Source of the DNA: Dermanyssus gallinae
Lineage: Eukaryota; Arthropoda; Arachnida; Mesostigmata; Dermanyssidae
Direction of reading: 5' to 3'
Length of the DNA: 64,000 nt
Assembly: GCA_003439945.1 (NCBI GenBank)
Contig: QVRM01007026.1
Coordinates: 1 to 64,000 of the forward strand
Shown in pieces: positions 22,650 to 35,012 of this stretch. The notes below the pieces were generated by a model that worked only from the letters and a program-made list of their open reading frames with translations, searched no databases and was not told the DNA's origin. The position numbers were made by a program, and so were the translations under genes. Within the stretch, counting starts at the first letter, position 1; each line of letters begins with the position of its first letter.

Positions 22650-24860
22650 GAAGTCTGTAGATGACCACGACCACCCCCACGAACTCCTACTACTCGTGAG
22701 TCATAGCCTAATGGGATGGATGCGGCTGCAGCAGCGGCGGTGGCGGCGGCACCAGCAGCTGTGCCAACTCCCCGACGCCGTCGAGGCCGCCTCGGGGCCC
22801 GACAACCGTCAGTTACCTCGGTGCCCCCCCGCCTTGTACGTGAGACGAACGACGTACGAATGGACATACTCGTCGTCCGATGTAGCAATAATAGTAACAA
22901 TAATAATGATAGCTTCACAATGCTTGCCCGCATTGCGAAGATTGCCCGCTACGTTACCACCGTAAGTAGTCATCCATCATCCATCAATCAGTCAGTCAGA
23001 CAGTCAGCCAACCTTTGTCGGCGTCGTCGTCGTCATCATTCACGTCACGTACTCTTCTTCACTAATCTGCACGAGTCAAGCATCCAGTCCTGTAGCAGCA
23101 GCAGCAACAGCAGCGGCAACGAGGCATTAGCGTCAATCACATCAACATGGATGAACGCCAAGCAGAAATAAGCTGCGTCAGGCGTAAGGCGTAACTTAGC
23201 ACACATATCACAGTGTTATCGTCCATAGATTGCAATCGATCGATTTATCATCATCAATGCACTCACTGACTGTGGTTGGTGGACGACGGTTTTGGTGGCC
23301 GCGCTCATGATGATGCGTGCGCCATTACTGAAGATACTCCAAACTTCACTATATCATGTGCGAAACGCGTTGTACTACGTCAGTAGAACCAGAAGAGAGA
23401 ACACACGACAAGTCTCCACCTCGACCTGCCGGCCTGGCTACGTGGACTTGAGTATCAGAGAAGGAGCGACCCAGGCGACCCAGCGAGCATCTTCGACGAG
23501 TGATGAGAAGGCCAGCAAGGCCTCCGCTTAACCTTGTAGAGGGTTTCTGTCGTCTTGTACACCTCAACTGCATCCCATACGTGACTCTCGGCGAGAGCCG
23601 ATGAGCTCTGTGGACTCGACCTATCTTCGGACTGATATATATATATATATATATTATATAAACTCCAGCGATGCTGAAGAGCATGGACCGGAACATCTAG
23701 CCTCGTCTTGCTGCGGCAAGGCAGGTGCGCCGTGCGTACCTATAAGCTCATCCACGTTGTACACAGACTGTTACGGATGACCTCGAGGCCGCCTCGAGGT
23801 CGAACGAAACATTGCGGTGCATTTGAATCTGGAGTAGATTCAAAGCCTTCAACACGGGTTTCTCTAGCAAGTATCAAGTATGCACACCTGGCTGCACCAG
23901 TAGTGAACTTGACGACACCTCACATTCCCGCACTTCAACGGAGGCCAGCGAATGACCGGAAAGCGGAGTCGCCGTAGTCAAGCGATCACAAGCGAATATC
24001 GGAGCCGAGGTTATGAGATCATTTTGACCATCTCGTCGCAACAATGGTGGCAGCATGCGTAGTGGTTGTATGGCGTCGGGCAAAAAACGTGACGCTACAC
24101 TTAGAAAACACAACGGCTATTATAACGGTCGTTAGTTGGTGGCTAAGGCAGAACACATTCTGCAAGTTTGAAAGACACGCCTAAGCGAGAATTGGCCAGT
24201 TCTAGGTGTCGACCTTTCTAAAGCTGCCAGGTCAAATTAATGGGGAACGCGCATCGTCTGGTCGTTTGCGTTGTTTATGTATATCTTTCCATACAGACTG
24301 TCACTCACAGAAGAGTGCGATATTCTATACACATTGGTTGCGTACAAATGGTTGCTAATGTTGTTAAGTGTTTGTTGATTGTTGGAGAGAGAGAGAGAGA
24401 GAGAAGTATTACACCGTTTGACGTGTATTTGCCAATATATTGAGGATGCGGAAATAGGTTTAGGTGAATCACAAGGGAGACGCGGGCAACGAACAGGGAA
24501 CTATTCCATAACGTTGGTTCCTACTCCTCCCCGTAGTGTAGAATACTGATTGACTTTTGCTTGTTATGTGCCACAACCAGGAACGGAATGGACATGAAGC
24601 AAGTGCGGCGAAAGCGTATCTTAGGGGTCCAGGGCAAGCCCGTGGTTCCTTAACAAAAACAAGACAGGCGATATACATATATGGCCCTGTAACGGTTTGA
24701 TGCGTAGCATTATGATCGTCAAGGCGGCAGGGGCGTAAAAAGTACATGAGCAGAGAACTGCGTCCGAAGGCACAGAAAGTCCGGTTAACAACAATGCATG
24801 CCGCGCTCATCTCAAGCAGTATCGACACCTTGTACAGTGCAATAAGTGGGAAATACTAAT
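22650..24860. other. 3' flank, low-complexity patches, no supported gene
   Basis: An Ala/Arg-rich open frame at 22716-23171 lies where the 3' untranslated region of the preceding model would be. It consists of GCG/GCA and CGT repeats and is unlikely to be a gene. (AT)n at 23636-23655 and (GA)n at 24384-24403. Confidence 0.4.
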
Positions 24861-27800
24861 TTAGGTTTATATATATATAATAGGAGTAAGATAATTAGCA
24901 CGTTTGACTGAGAAAATGAAAACTGCCTTCCGGTTCAACTAGCGGCCAATCCGTAGGTGAGCGCAGAAGTTTTGTGGCGAAAACTTTCGCCGGTATTAAT
25001 GAGTATGTAATAATAGTAATGATACTGATTATGGAGCGACATAAATAGACATATACAAAAGAGTTAGGCAGGGAAAGAAGAAAAGAGAACTTAACGTAGC
25101 TAATTACAATAAGTAAAGAGCCTTGGTGGTTAAAGGGATGCTATTATTATTCTGAGGCTGTTTTAAAGGGCCATACAGTTGCACGGTGAGAATGAAATAA
25201 TAAAACTACGATTAATTAGTCAACAGTTATTATTGTCACGTTGTTTTTCTTACAAATGTTCTTCCTACAAATACTACGATGACGGGGATAAAGAGAACAA
25301 TCGTACGAAATTTTGGTGATGCCAGAATGACGTGTCGTCATCGTTAACAAATGGCAAATAAACCAAAAATACCTCGGTGACATTAAGACATAAAACTAAA
25401 CATCAACATATCCTCGTTTTTATTCTCAAGGCGAACCAACTTAGCCAGTTAAACGTCTCAACAAATCATGATGACTGACTTTGGTATTCTGCAGCACTTA
25501 GGTATCTAAGCAACACTACTGCAAGCCTGGAGATTCACTGAATCGTATTGGGTAAGCTAGATTGTCAACACAGAGATGCATATTCCTAGAATTCAATAAC
25601 GAAATTCCAATGAACCATGAGTCGCCTGATGCACGCCAATACTTGCATAAGAATTGAGAGATGATGTTATATTACATACATTCATAATGAAAACCTGTAG
25701 ATTAGGTATCATTCCGGCAAATCGTTGCTGGATAAAACGATAAATTACGTGCAACATATAAATCCAGAGCATAATTGCATACACCTTGTTTAAAATAAAA
25801 ATAATAAAGATGTGGTGTTGTGCGCGAGCTAAACAAATAACAATATTAGTGAACAATGATTAAGGGTCAGGAACGCTTGGTAGCATTTCCTCGGTAACAG
25901 TAGCTTGGCACTGTAGGAACCGCAATTGTCTTACCAGTGCGCGGCAGGTACCGTCACTTGAAGTTCGAACACAGCAAGTCAGCATCAGGTAGATTCGATT
26001 TTCCATAGTTTTATTCGAGGTAGCGTGCTCTGCTCAGCCGACACACCTGCTAAAGTCGTGAAATCTAGACGTAAGGTCGTTCAGGCCAACAGCAAGTTGT
26101 CTCATGACCCACCATCCACATAACGTTGCCTGCTACGTCTGATGAGGCAAATGCTACCTTCTTGTTCAGAATCAGCTTTTGCTGGCAGGGCCCCTTAGCT
26201 TAAAAGTTGGCCGTCTAAGCGCACACTAAAGATATTAAGTCCCCGCCAGATAGAAGCCAGTGCCGGAAAGAAGGCGGGACAGTGATCCAGGAAGCAGATG
26301 AGTTTAACCAACAACTGTGATGATTGTAGACAGAGCAAGAAAACTCGCTTAGCCTTGACGCTTATTACCCTACTACCCGACCTTTTGATCGAGAATCATA
26401 GCCCCGGAAGATCTGCAGATTATGCTGCCACTCAACCTGAGATAATGCGCCTAATTCACTATAAGACAGCGCACCGCACGACAGTCTTGCTTAAAAGATA
26501 TGACTCCACAGGTATGCTAACTCTGTTCCTTTGGGTGTCGTTTTAAACCGCCCCCATGCAGCAGTTATTGCGTAGATGCCAGGGTCTGTCCTTATTGAAA
26601 CGCGCATACGATCATATTCAAACATTTGCCTAAAAAAACACGTGCAAGCGCTTTTGTTTGCCTGGCAAAAAGCTTAGATTTCTGTCCGCGAGAGATGACG
26701 GATCTCATTCCCATAGCTCGCCAAAAATTTGCAGGCATACGCAGGGAGCCCCACGGTGACAAAGGAAAAGCTCTTGCAGGATATCCAAACCACTGCCCTG
26801 TCTTGACAAAATACATTGGTCGTTTCGAAACCGCGAGGTTCAGCCGTCACAGCGAATTTTCTGATAGCATCTATGATCATTATAGTAGTATATCACATTC
26901 TTCAAGCAGCGTGATAGTAGAAAATTAAGCTTTGATTTTTCTCTTAATATACCTTACTATACACTTGTAGGTGCATTATTAAAGGTAGGAATTACGGCAC
27001 CTACAAATTGATTTCAACCGACATAGGAAGTCGTTAAGCTGCTAGGTTGATTAAGGCCCACATGAGATATTCCCTTAAGAGACGTTGAGTGCGCATTGCA
27101 AATTTGCTATTAGCTAGACGCAGTCTGCTACTATCGCGCTCCGTGGCAGTACTCTCCGATAATGTTTACCATTAAATGTCGTTTTATTAAGTCGCACCTA
27201 CCTTTTTCATTGCAGACTTTGTAGCCTGTAGAATAAATGTACCTATCGACCTTAATGTGAGTGTGTTTCCCGCGAGTCGCAATTTTCTATGAGTGCCAAT
27301 TGAAGCCCGAAGGCTACCGTCGCCTGGGCCGGATGCTTACTAAGTTTTTCTACGCATATTCCTAAGCACAACGTTTTTTTCCTGCAATATGTTTCGGCTA
27401 AACTATATTGCGGTAAGCATTGGTTACTTATTAATTTTCATAAGATGTAATTACTCAAATGCTGCTGCCTCTGCTCTATAGCTTTCTAGTTGATCTCTCG
27501 TAGCGCTGGAACCATGCCTAGTTCTGATTGAAAACACAAACATTGTTCAATGTTTTCCAGAAGCCGATCTCACAATATTTCGATCATACAAACTGCAAGC
27601 GTTTAAACGAATAATAACTCAGCGGTCTTTAGTGTGGTTTCTATCGGACGAAGCCTACTGGCGAAAGCTTTGCATCATGCTGGTAGGACCATGATATGAA
27701 ATCCCGCTTCAAATAACCTCCCCGACGACCAAATCGCTGCTGCGAAGTAAGACCTCGCTTATCCCTACTTCTCTTCTTACTTTCTTTTACGCGGCGAAAA

Positions 27801-28850
27801 GCACCCTTTATGAACCCGCGACAATGCTAATTTTTCTTCCGTAAATAATGCTCCTATTTCGGTCAGTGTAGGAGTGCTATCTTTAGCAACTATTCTGATC
27901 AGGCTTGCCTCAAGCACCGGCATATAGACAGTTCTCGTACTACTTGCTAATACCTATTCATGTGTAGCTAGAGCGTGAGCTTTAGCAATCAGTCGGGCCC
28001 GGAGAAGCAGAAATGATGTGTAAAACAGGAAATTAAAATGCGAAAATACCTCGACAGGCAACTGCGACATTCGGCTAATTTTACTCTCTTTTAAAATAGC
28101 ACAAGCTATACTATTCAGCGCCTCTACTAGTTCTTTCCTGTCCAGAAATACCTAATTCCTAATATGCCTATATGCCTAAGCGTAACGCAATAAGGAAACT
28201 CTAAGTACATGTAGGGTTAAAGATAACACCGTAAATTCACAACGTACCTTTATATGAGTCTGTACAAGTAGCGTCGTGTGGAATAATACAACATAGCGCA
28301 AAATGCTGCATACAACAGCTGCTGAAAAAGAAAAACGTGTCTAGAAATTGCATAACAACTAGTATACTACGTTTGAATGTCCTATATTTTGCTAAGAAAC
28401 CTGCTTATCCCAATAACTGGAATACAGATTTAAACGGCCAAGCAATGTGACCGCCTTCGGCCACCGCCAGAAGAAAAAAACAAGAAGCACTTCGTTTTAT
28501 GCTAGCAGTGTTCCAACACCTCGAAACTACTAACTCGAAAATGTAACGCTTCCTCAAAGTGAAAACCCTAGTCAACGAGAGTTGAAATGCCCGTCAATAA
28601 GAAGGCATGTAAAGAACCAATATCTCTGTCTCTCCATGTCTCTCTCTCTCTCTCTCTCTCGTGTTATGTACAGTCTGTAATGATGTCAAAGCTGAGGCAA
28701 AGGCAGCCAACCATCTATCGAGTCACGTTCAACCACGAGAAAAGCTCAACTTGACATTACAAGTACATATGCAAGGCACAACGTGACACTTGTTATTTAC
28801 TACTAATAATAGACCGTTCTATTTCGCCATGTCATGTCGGCATTCCGCCG
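24861..28850. other. Microsatellite-poor stretch with no gene seen
   Basis: About 4 kb of balanced-composition sequence. No (AT)n or (TAA)n array until a short (TC)n at 28637-28658, no coding block with splice context, and no recognised repeat. Confidence 0.4.
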
Positions 28851-30441
28851 CTACCGTGCGCTATCGTTGCTGTGATACTCCATCACGTGCTGCTTGAGAT
28901 TCAGAGAGGTTCGAAACACCTGGCCACACTTTGAACACGACACGCTCAAAGTGCACGCCCTACGGCCTTTGGCACTGGCGACGCGTGCACTGTTCTGAGA
29001 CTCTTCGCGGATGCGCTTCTTCTGCTGGACAGCTTGGGCGCTGCCTTTAGCGAGACCAATATTTCGCAGGAAGGCTTCCTGGTTGTCGCTCGGCGACAAG
29101 CTACCACCGCTGCACGATTCGAGTTGGCCGTCATTGGCCCACCGAAGCTCCCGCCGTTCGCTGCCTGGCCGCCGGTCCGCCTGAGCCGCCCTCTCCTGAC
29201 GCAGGCGATGCTTTTCGAGTTCGTGCAGAATGCGACAGGTTGAAATGTGCTTCTTGTAGCCTTCAAACAGGACGCAGCCGCAGTATCGACACGTGCTCAG
29301 CTTCGTCTTGACGTGCGCGTGCAGTTGCTTCTCTCGATGCGAACTTCCTGGCCCACAGTCGTCGAACACACAGGTCAGCGTTCGGTTCGGCATGTGGCTT
29401 TCGACGTGAAGCTGGTGCTGCTTCGCATGATGACGCCGAAATGGCGCGCCGCAAAAGTTGCAGTAGAAACTGAAGTTCATCAGATGTAGGGCCGATGCTG
29501 CCGAATTGCTGTCACGTTCAATCGTCGCCTTCGCGAGATTATGCAGCAGCTTTGGTCGGCCGCGTTTTCTAACAGGCTGCACCGGTTCGGCGGTGTTCAC
29601 TATGTGCACGACGTTGATCGACGTCGGGGGATTGCCGGCAGTGAATCCACGCTCGTCGTCCGCGTAACTCGTTCTTTCAGACGAATCGGGCGGCGGTAGA
29701 ATTGTCACCACCAGACCAGAACCAATGCCGACAGGACTACAGCGCGCCTGTGCAAGCGCGCCATTCGTCTCGACAGCAGGAAGCTCTCATGTCGAGCGAC
29801 CCGCTTTCAGGGAAGATCTCTTCAACTCCGTTCTCCGCGAAGTGCAACGTGCTCTCATTGCAGTTGTTTCGATGAAGCTGCACATCGTCAAAGTCACCCC
29901 AAACAATCCAATCGCATCCTGCACAGTAGCACCGCATGGCGTGCGTCACCCACATATGCTCTTCTAGCTCCGCCTGTTCGCTAAATGAATTCTGGCAGCC
30001 GTCGAGAGCGCAGTGCCATGGGTCGCCCATCATTTCGTAGCCGCATGTGCCGCGCCCGGTGGGCGCGGTATCGTTCCGTGTGGCTCTTCATACTGTTCAT
30101 TCGTGTGCGCCAATTGAAGTCGATTAAGCAGAACTCACACGATATGTGCGGTCGCGTGTCGCCCGTACCCGAAGTCTTATCGGAGCGATCCGGCAAATCC
30201 CACCGTTCGACGCCACCCTCCATCACGGCCTGCCGGTGCTGGTCCATATGAGCAATTAAGCTCTGCCGGCTACCGAATACGTAGTTCCGGCACTGGGGAT
30301 AGACGCAGTTAATAGCGTTGGGACGATGACGACGCTCATGCTGATCGCGCCGTTCCGAATGTGGCTCGCGTGTCGGCATGCGGACAGAGCGCACCATCGA
30401 TCACCCGCAGGTCTCTAAAGATGATCTCACATATGGAACAC
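28851..30441 (-). CDS. C2H2 zinc-finger gene, downstream exon (three frame changes)
   Basis: The exon follows a good acceptor (TTCTTTTAG|GTGTTCC at 30441) that completes the codon split after 30973, giving KCSICEIIF, a finger start. Fingers then appear in successive frames: CVYPQC..HMDQH; CEFC..H; CALDGC..HMWVTH; CNFC..H; a C2HC-like CRYCGC..HISTC; and a classic CSKCGQVFRTSLNLKQHVME then YH near the C terminus, ending at a stop at 28851. An AT-hook-like KRGRPKLL precedes the C-terminal fingers. The frame changes about 30400-30340, near 30030 and near 29780, each equal to one extra base. The order of fingers suggests a nuclear DNA-binding protein. The partner exon is 30973-32679. Confidence 0.7.
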
Positions 30442-30972
30442 CTAAAAGAAGACCAAATTTTAGTAGAGAGCGTTAAGACTGCTCGCCGAATACAGTCACT
30501 AAGCTTAGAGTAAGTTAACTAAGCTCGCTGAAGACAGTAATGACTCCTAGTCATACTCGTCACACCAAGTCCTGATGACCAAACGATCGATATCGGCAAT
30601 ACAGTTCAGCTGAGTTAAGTGTAGTAAAGACTGGACTTCAAGTGGTTAGAATAATTCACTACAAGGAAAACGCTGACTTAAACCTTTCACTGCTACACTT
30701 CCACCAAATGTAGGTGGATAATATTATTAGTATGGTTGTCTTCATACTACACTATAATGATTGCATAATATAATAAGCTACTAAGCAATCGACTCTCAAC
30801 TTGAACATGTATGACCAGCGACTGATCACAGTAATGTGTTCTTGTCTGTCTTGGTTTAACTGGTTGCGAGTTTTTCGATTGCCGTTCTTTTTGACGTAAT
30901 TTTACGGCACCAAATATGAATGAAAAATTTGAATGCAATTAGTAAAGGCAAAATTCTTTAGAGCGCACGTAC
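30442..30972 (-). other. Intron of the zinc-finger gene
   Basis: 531 bases between donor AA|gtacgt and acceptor TTTTAG|G. No repeat or nested feature seen. Confidence 0.6.
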
Positions 30973-32679
30973 TTGGACGAGACTAATCCTTCGCCTCTGT
31001 ATTCGTGAGACGACAGATGACGATGCAGGTCATCAGCTGAGCAGAATTTCTCGTGGCAGAGTGAACATTCGTGTACCTGCAAATTGTCGTTGGGATCTGT
31101 CTGAATATTATATACCACACAGGAGTCCGCGGAAACGTCATCGCAAGGTAGAGGCTCAGGTGTCGGCGATCGCGTATCGGCAATATCCTCATCCGAACAG
31201 CCCGAGGAAGATGTTGATGTGTCTTTCTGGCAGGAGCTCGCATCAATCAGGCCTTTGTCCGGAAGCTCACCGAGCCGACTCACAAAGCGCGCTGTCTTAA
31301 AGAAGTCGGAATCGCTAAGGTAGTTGTCCTGCCTCCTCAGACGAACCATTCTCGGGTCGCAGGTGACACACACGCATGTTCGGCGATCCAGTACTTCATC
31401 GAGCATGTCTGGACGGAAATCCGAGTACTGGTTAAAGAACTTGCTCGGCTTCTCCAATCGAATCACAATTGTCTTGATTTTCCGTATCGCTCCCGGGATC
31501 ACAGCGGCGATCCATTGAGTTCTCGCGACAAAGCCACTTCACGGGCATGTTGTCTTGGAGGTATTTTTGCTTTCTCTTCCTTTCGTACGTAATCACACCT
31601 TTAAAAGTGCTAGCCGAGCGATCACCTTTTACCCTGCGACAATCCAGCTCGTCTTCAAATGAGTCCAATTTGGCAAAGTCGATCTTCAAACCACGAGTTA
31701 GCCTTCTTTCCATTACCCCCCGTACATGTGCTGGAGCATTAAGAGTTTCATCGGCCTTCTTGCTCGGAGCTACTAATAGCCCAAGACTCGTCGTCGTATG
31801 GTGTCTAGCCGCAGCCGATCGGGCCGATCCTCTCCGAATCCCGTCAATCTGATCGTGGGTCTTTTGCACAAGCGTATTAAGTACGTCCATGCACGTTTCT
31901 AGTATATCATCATCGTCCTCGTCCCGTATTTGCTTGTCCAATACTCCGCGTCGCTGAGCTACTTCATAGCGTAAACAATTTCTGTTGAGCACGGCGTCTG
32001 CTGTCGAACTTGCTCCGCAATCGGTGTAACTAGGGCTCTGTTTCAAAATGACGTGCTTCTCAATAACTATATCGGTTTGGGGCGCAACGCCGGTTTTGTC
32101 TGTCGTTGTCTTAACGACATATACCACCTCTTCGTTGTCCCGAACTTCCTCAATACTAAACGGTCCCGTCTGATCCTCAACTAGACCACTACGCGAGTAC
32201 TGGTTCACAAAATCGTAATCCATTTCACACAGGTCTTCTGGAAAAAAGAATTCGCTGGGTTCTGCAGATTCGACGCTGGTCGGCGGAGACGACTCTTCCA
32301 CTATCGCTGCTGTTGTAGACACTTCAACCTCGTTGAATCCAGCCTTGGCACTCAAGTGAGTAGCCTCCATACCCTCAACTTGAACATCCGAAGTGGTAAC
32401 AGTAGCGTCATCGCCAATGGTCATTGGAGAGCCTGACAATTCGGTGGGGCACAGTTGGCTTGGACACAGGCTGTATTTGACGGTGGAGTTCCGCCAAAAC
32501 GTGTTTAGGCTGTCGGAGTATTCTTTTCAATCACACACTCCACGACACGTTCCACTATCGAAGCTGTGTGTTCCGCGGCAAGCGGTGAATCAATGTAAGC
32601 GTGATCATGACGCACATACTTCTCCCGGAGAAACGAAGGCAGGCTTCGGGAAAGCGCGTGTTGTACACACAAGCGACAC
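30973..32679 (-). CDS. C2H2 zinc-finger gene, upstream exon (two frame changes)
   Basis: After an acceptor (ATCTAG|) the exon begins CRLCVQHALSRSLPSFL, possibly a Cys-rich N-terminal domain. It shifts frame at an AAAA run near 32530 and continues as an acidic, low-homology region (EEVVYVVKTTTDK, DEDDDDILETCMDVL, a basic ITYERKRKQKYL). It shifts again within about 31430-31500 and ends with a finger CSLCHEKFCSADDLHRHLSS then H before a donor AA|gtacgt at 30973. Splicing to 30441 restores a Lys codon and starts the next finger. Upstream exons must lie beyond 32680 because no start Met precedes. Five frame changes over the two exons, against none in the other genes, mean this is a degenerating copy or locally error-rich sequence. 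Confidence 0.65.
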
Positions 32680-32783
32680 CTAGATTTGATCATAGGATGA
32701 ATCGAACATATAGAACAAGAATTTTAATCGTATGCAATAGCTAATCTGTGTATGTGCAAATATGCCTTAACTAATAGGACTAA

Positions 32784-32785
32784 TA

Positions 32786-32825
<40 letters not shown>

Positions 32826-32842
32826 CTATATATATATATATG
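32784..32842. repeat. (TC)n then (AT)n compound microsatellite
   Basis: About 12 TC units followed by AT units. The same TC-to-AT layout recurs at 34448-34495 and 46067-46122. Confidence 0.95.
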
Positions 32843-33434
32843 TCATCGCGTTTGTTCAAATATATATGCGTGGGCATAATATTGGTGTTAGTGTGTGCAC
32901 TTGTGAATTACCCACCATTCCTTCGTTACAGTTCCTCGACTATACCGACGCATTTCATCCTCCGATCAAAGTCATAACTACCCCAATTATATGATTTGCC
33001 CTTTAGTGCGACTCACTATGATGCAGCAGTTCCTTAATCTTAATTTTTTTAACTTAGGCGGATCGTATTACTGACCCGTTACACAGTCAACACGCCGGAT
33101 CCCATCTTTAACAAAAGGAAGCTGCTTTCAAAGCTGGACCTCATTTTCCGTGCGAGTGAAAGATTAGCTCAGAAACGGAGTCTTTGACTACGAGGTGATC
33201 AGCAAGGATGATGGGGGGAGCAATTCGCGTAATTTGCGGTTCCATGGCACCTTCCGAATAAGTACCTATTCTCACAGGTAGAAGCTTTAGAAAAAAGCAA
33301 GACTGAGCTATGGACCCGACTGTGCGGTAAGGTTGACCAGAACTCCTGAGGCCAAAGTTTTAATATAAAGTCAAGAATCTAAGATACACCAAGCCCTCTC
33401 GCTTCGGATCTGGCTCGAAAAACGATAACTCACT
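32843..33434. other. Intergenic or upstream intron, no feature seen
   Basis: Unique-looking sequence without a supported exon. Upstream exons of the - strand zinc-finger gene would be expected to the right, but I could not identify one. Confidence 0.35.
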
Positions 33435-33525
33435 TTCGTCGAGCCCGGTGGCGCGGTGCATTCGTCTGCGCAACCGGAGTAGACACATAGGTGCGCGGGT
33501 TCGAGCTCCACCGTTGCACATTTGA
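33435..33525 (+). mobile_element. tRNA-derived SINE copy
   Basis: GAGCCCGGTGGCGCGGTGCA (A box) is followed by the shared middle and a B-box-like GCGGGTTCGAGCTCC, then CACCGTTGCACATTTGAA. It is in the opposite orientation to the copies at 15950 and 34905. Confidence 0.7.
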
Positions 33526-34464
33526 ATTTATGGGGATCCCTCTATGAAGCAATGCGAAAAGCAGTGCCCGTAGACGTTAAATCTTGAGCCCAGCGACGGG
33601 GTCGCAGAAGCACCACCAGTGCATCTGCGACCTCGTAGGACCCCTGAACTGGGCTGTGCTCTTGTGGAGGCCGTGCAATCATGGATTTAAAGCAGGACGT
33701 TTAGAGTCTCCGACCAACGCTATGAAATATATAGTAGTGTACGACGGGTGCTACGATAACCATATCGGCCGCAGTAATCACTTCGCGGTATCCGCATCGC
33801 AAACGGTGCCACAGCCGATGCAACTAGAGACCCGCGCCAGTAGCTACTGCAGACAAACGCGCGACAGATGGCTGTCGAAGCCTTTTTTAGGCGACAATTG
33901 ACAGCATTATGCTGTATGCCGCCCCTGCTGTGAACCACGCAACTACCTATGTCCTCGCCACTTGAACAGAACATAAGCGCCTCTCTCCCTCAATATATCG
34001 CATACGAATCGGATTGTTTCAACTGTAGCAGTCCACGTATTCGTTCTACATAGTACCACGGAACTGATGACGTAGCCGTTGGCACAGCTAATGGCCGGAC
34101 GAGAGTGCTTCAACTACAGCTCGTAACGTATCGGTCAAGCTGAGACAACGAATTGTGCCATAATGAAGCTTACCACAGAGTCAAACGCTGCTCGAGAAGC
34201 TGGCCGCCAGAACTGAGTAACGTCCTCAATATGTTCAGCAAGCAATAACCCTCAGTCACTAAGGATAGTCTGGGCGCCAGACTCCGAATTACGGAAGCGT
34301 GAAACGGAGGCCAACAGGGGCTTCCACCGGAACATAGGAAGCAACGACTGAGACTAAAGTCATAAGACCCAACTAAAGTTGGCGATTATATGTTATATTT
34401 CGCCCCCAGATTTCCCTGTGCTAATAAAATATCGAATGTATACCGAATCTCTCTCTCTCTCTCT

Positions 34465-34496
<32 letters not shown>

Positions 34497-34904
34497 CTTA
34501 ACCACACTACACACATACACACCTACAAAATGCTATCGGGATCTTTAGTATATGCGCTACACTACTAAACATAGATTGAAGTTCGCTAATGTGATCAATC
34601 AACACTTCAACACACTGCTGATTGTTGTGAACTAAACTACTGGTCTATAACCTAGTGGAACAGCTGAGTCCATTATTATATATATTTTCAATGTCTCATA
34701 ATAAGGACCGTATACTGGGCTCATTATCTATGGTCATTTGGTTCTCAAACTTATAATCTATAATCTATATATATTATATATATATAAATTATATCAGTTA
34801 TAGCGCTCACACTGCTACTACTACGCTATCAAAGTTCAACTTTTTCGGCTGGCTCTCGTCACCTTACAGCAACCGCCTTGCAATGCTTCATAGACAACCC
34901 CAAA
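33526..34904. other. Intergenic; AT repeats and a short hairpin
   Basis: A GGTCGCAGA/TCTGCGACC stem with an inner GCAC/GTGC lies at about 33598-33631. (TC)n-(AT)n at 34448-34495 and scattered ATATAT near 34770. No gene. Confidence 0.45.
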
Positions 34905-35012
34905 AAAACAAGTGTGCAAAACTGATGGTGACGATCGAACTGTGCATTCATGTGTCTCCCTCCGGTCGCAAGGCGCACGCGAATGCACCACGCCACCGGG
35001 CTCGACTGCCCG
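34905..35012 (-). mobile_element. tRNA-derived SINE copy
   Basis: The - strand reads GAGCCCGGTGGCGTGGTGCA, then CGTGCGCCTTGCGACCGGAG with ACACATGAATGCAC, and a degenerate B box (AGTTCGATCGTC). It is the most diverged of the three copies. Confidence 0.65.

Noticed and set aside
22716..23171. 151-codon Ala/Arg-rich frame
   Set aside because: GC-rich codon repeats downstream of a likely stop codon; probably 3' untranslated sequence.
33435..33525. Genuine tRNA gene
   Set aside because: A and B boxes are present but the stems do not pair as a tRNA, and diverged copies with the same body occur elsewhere.
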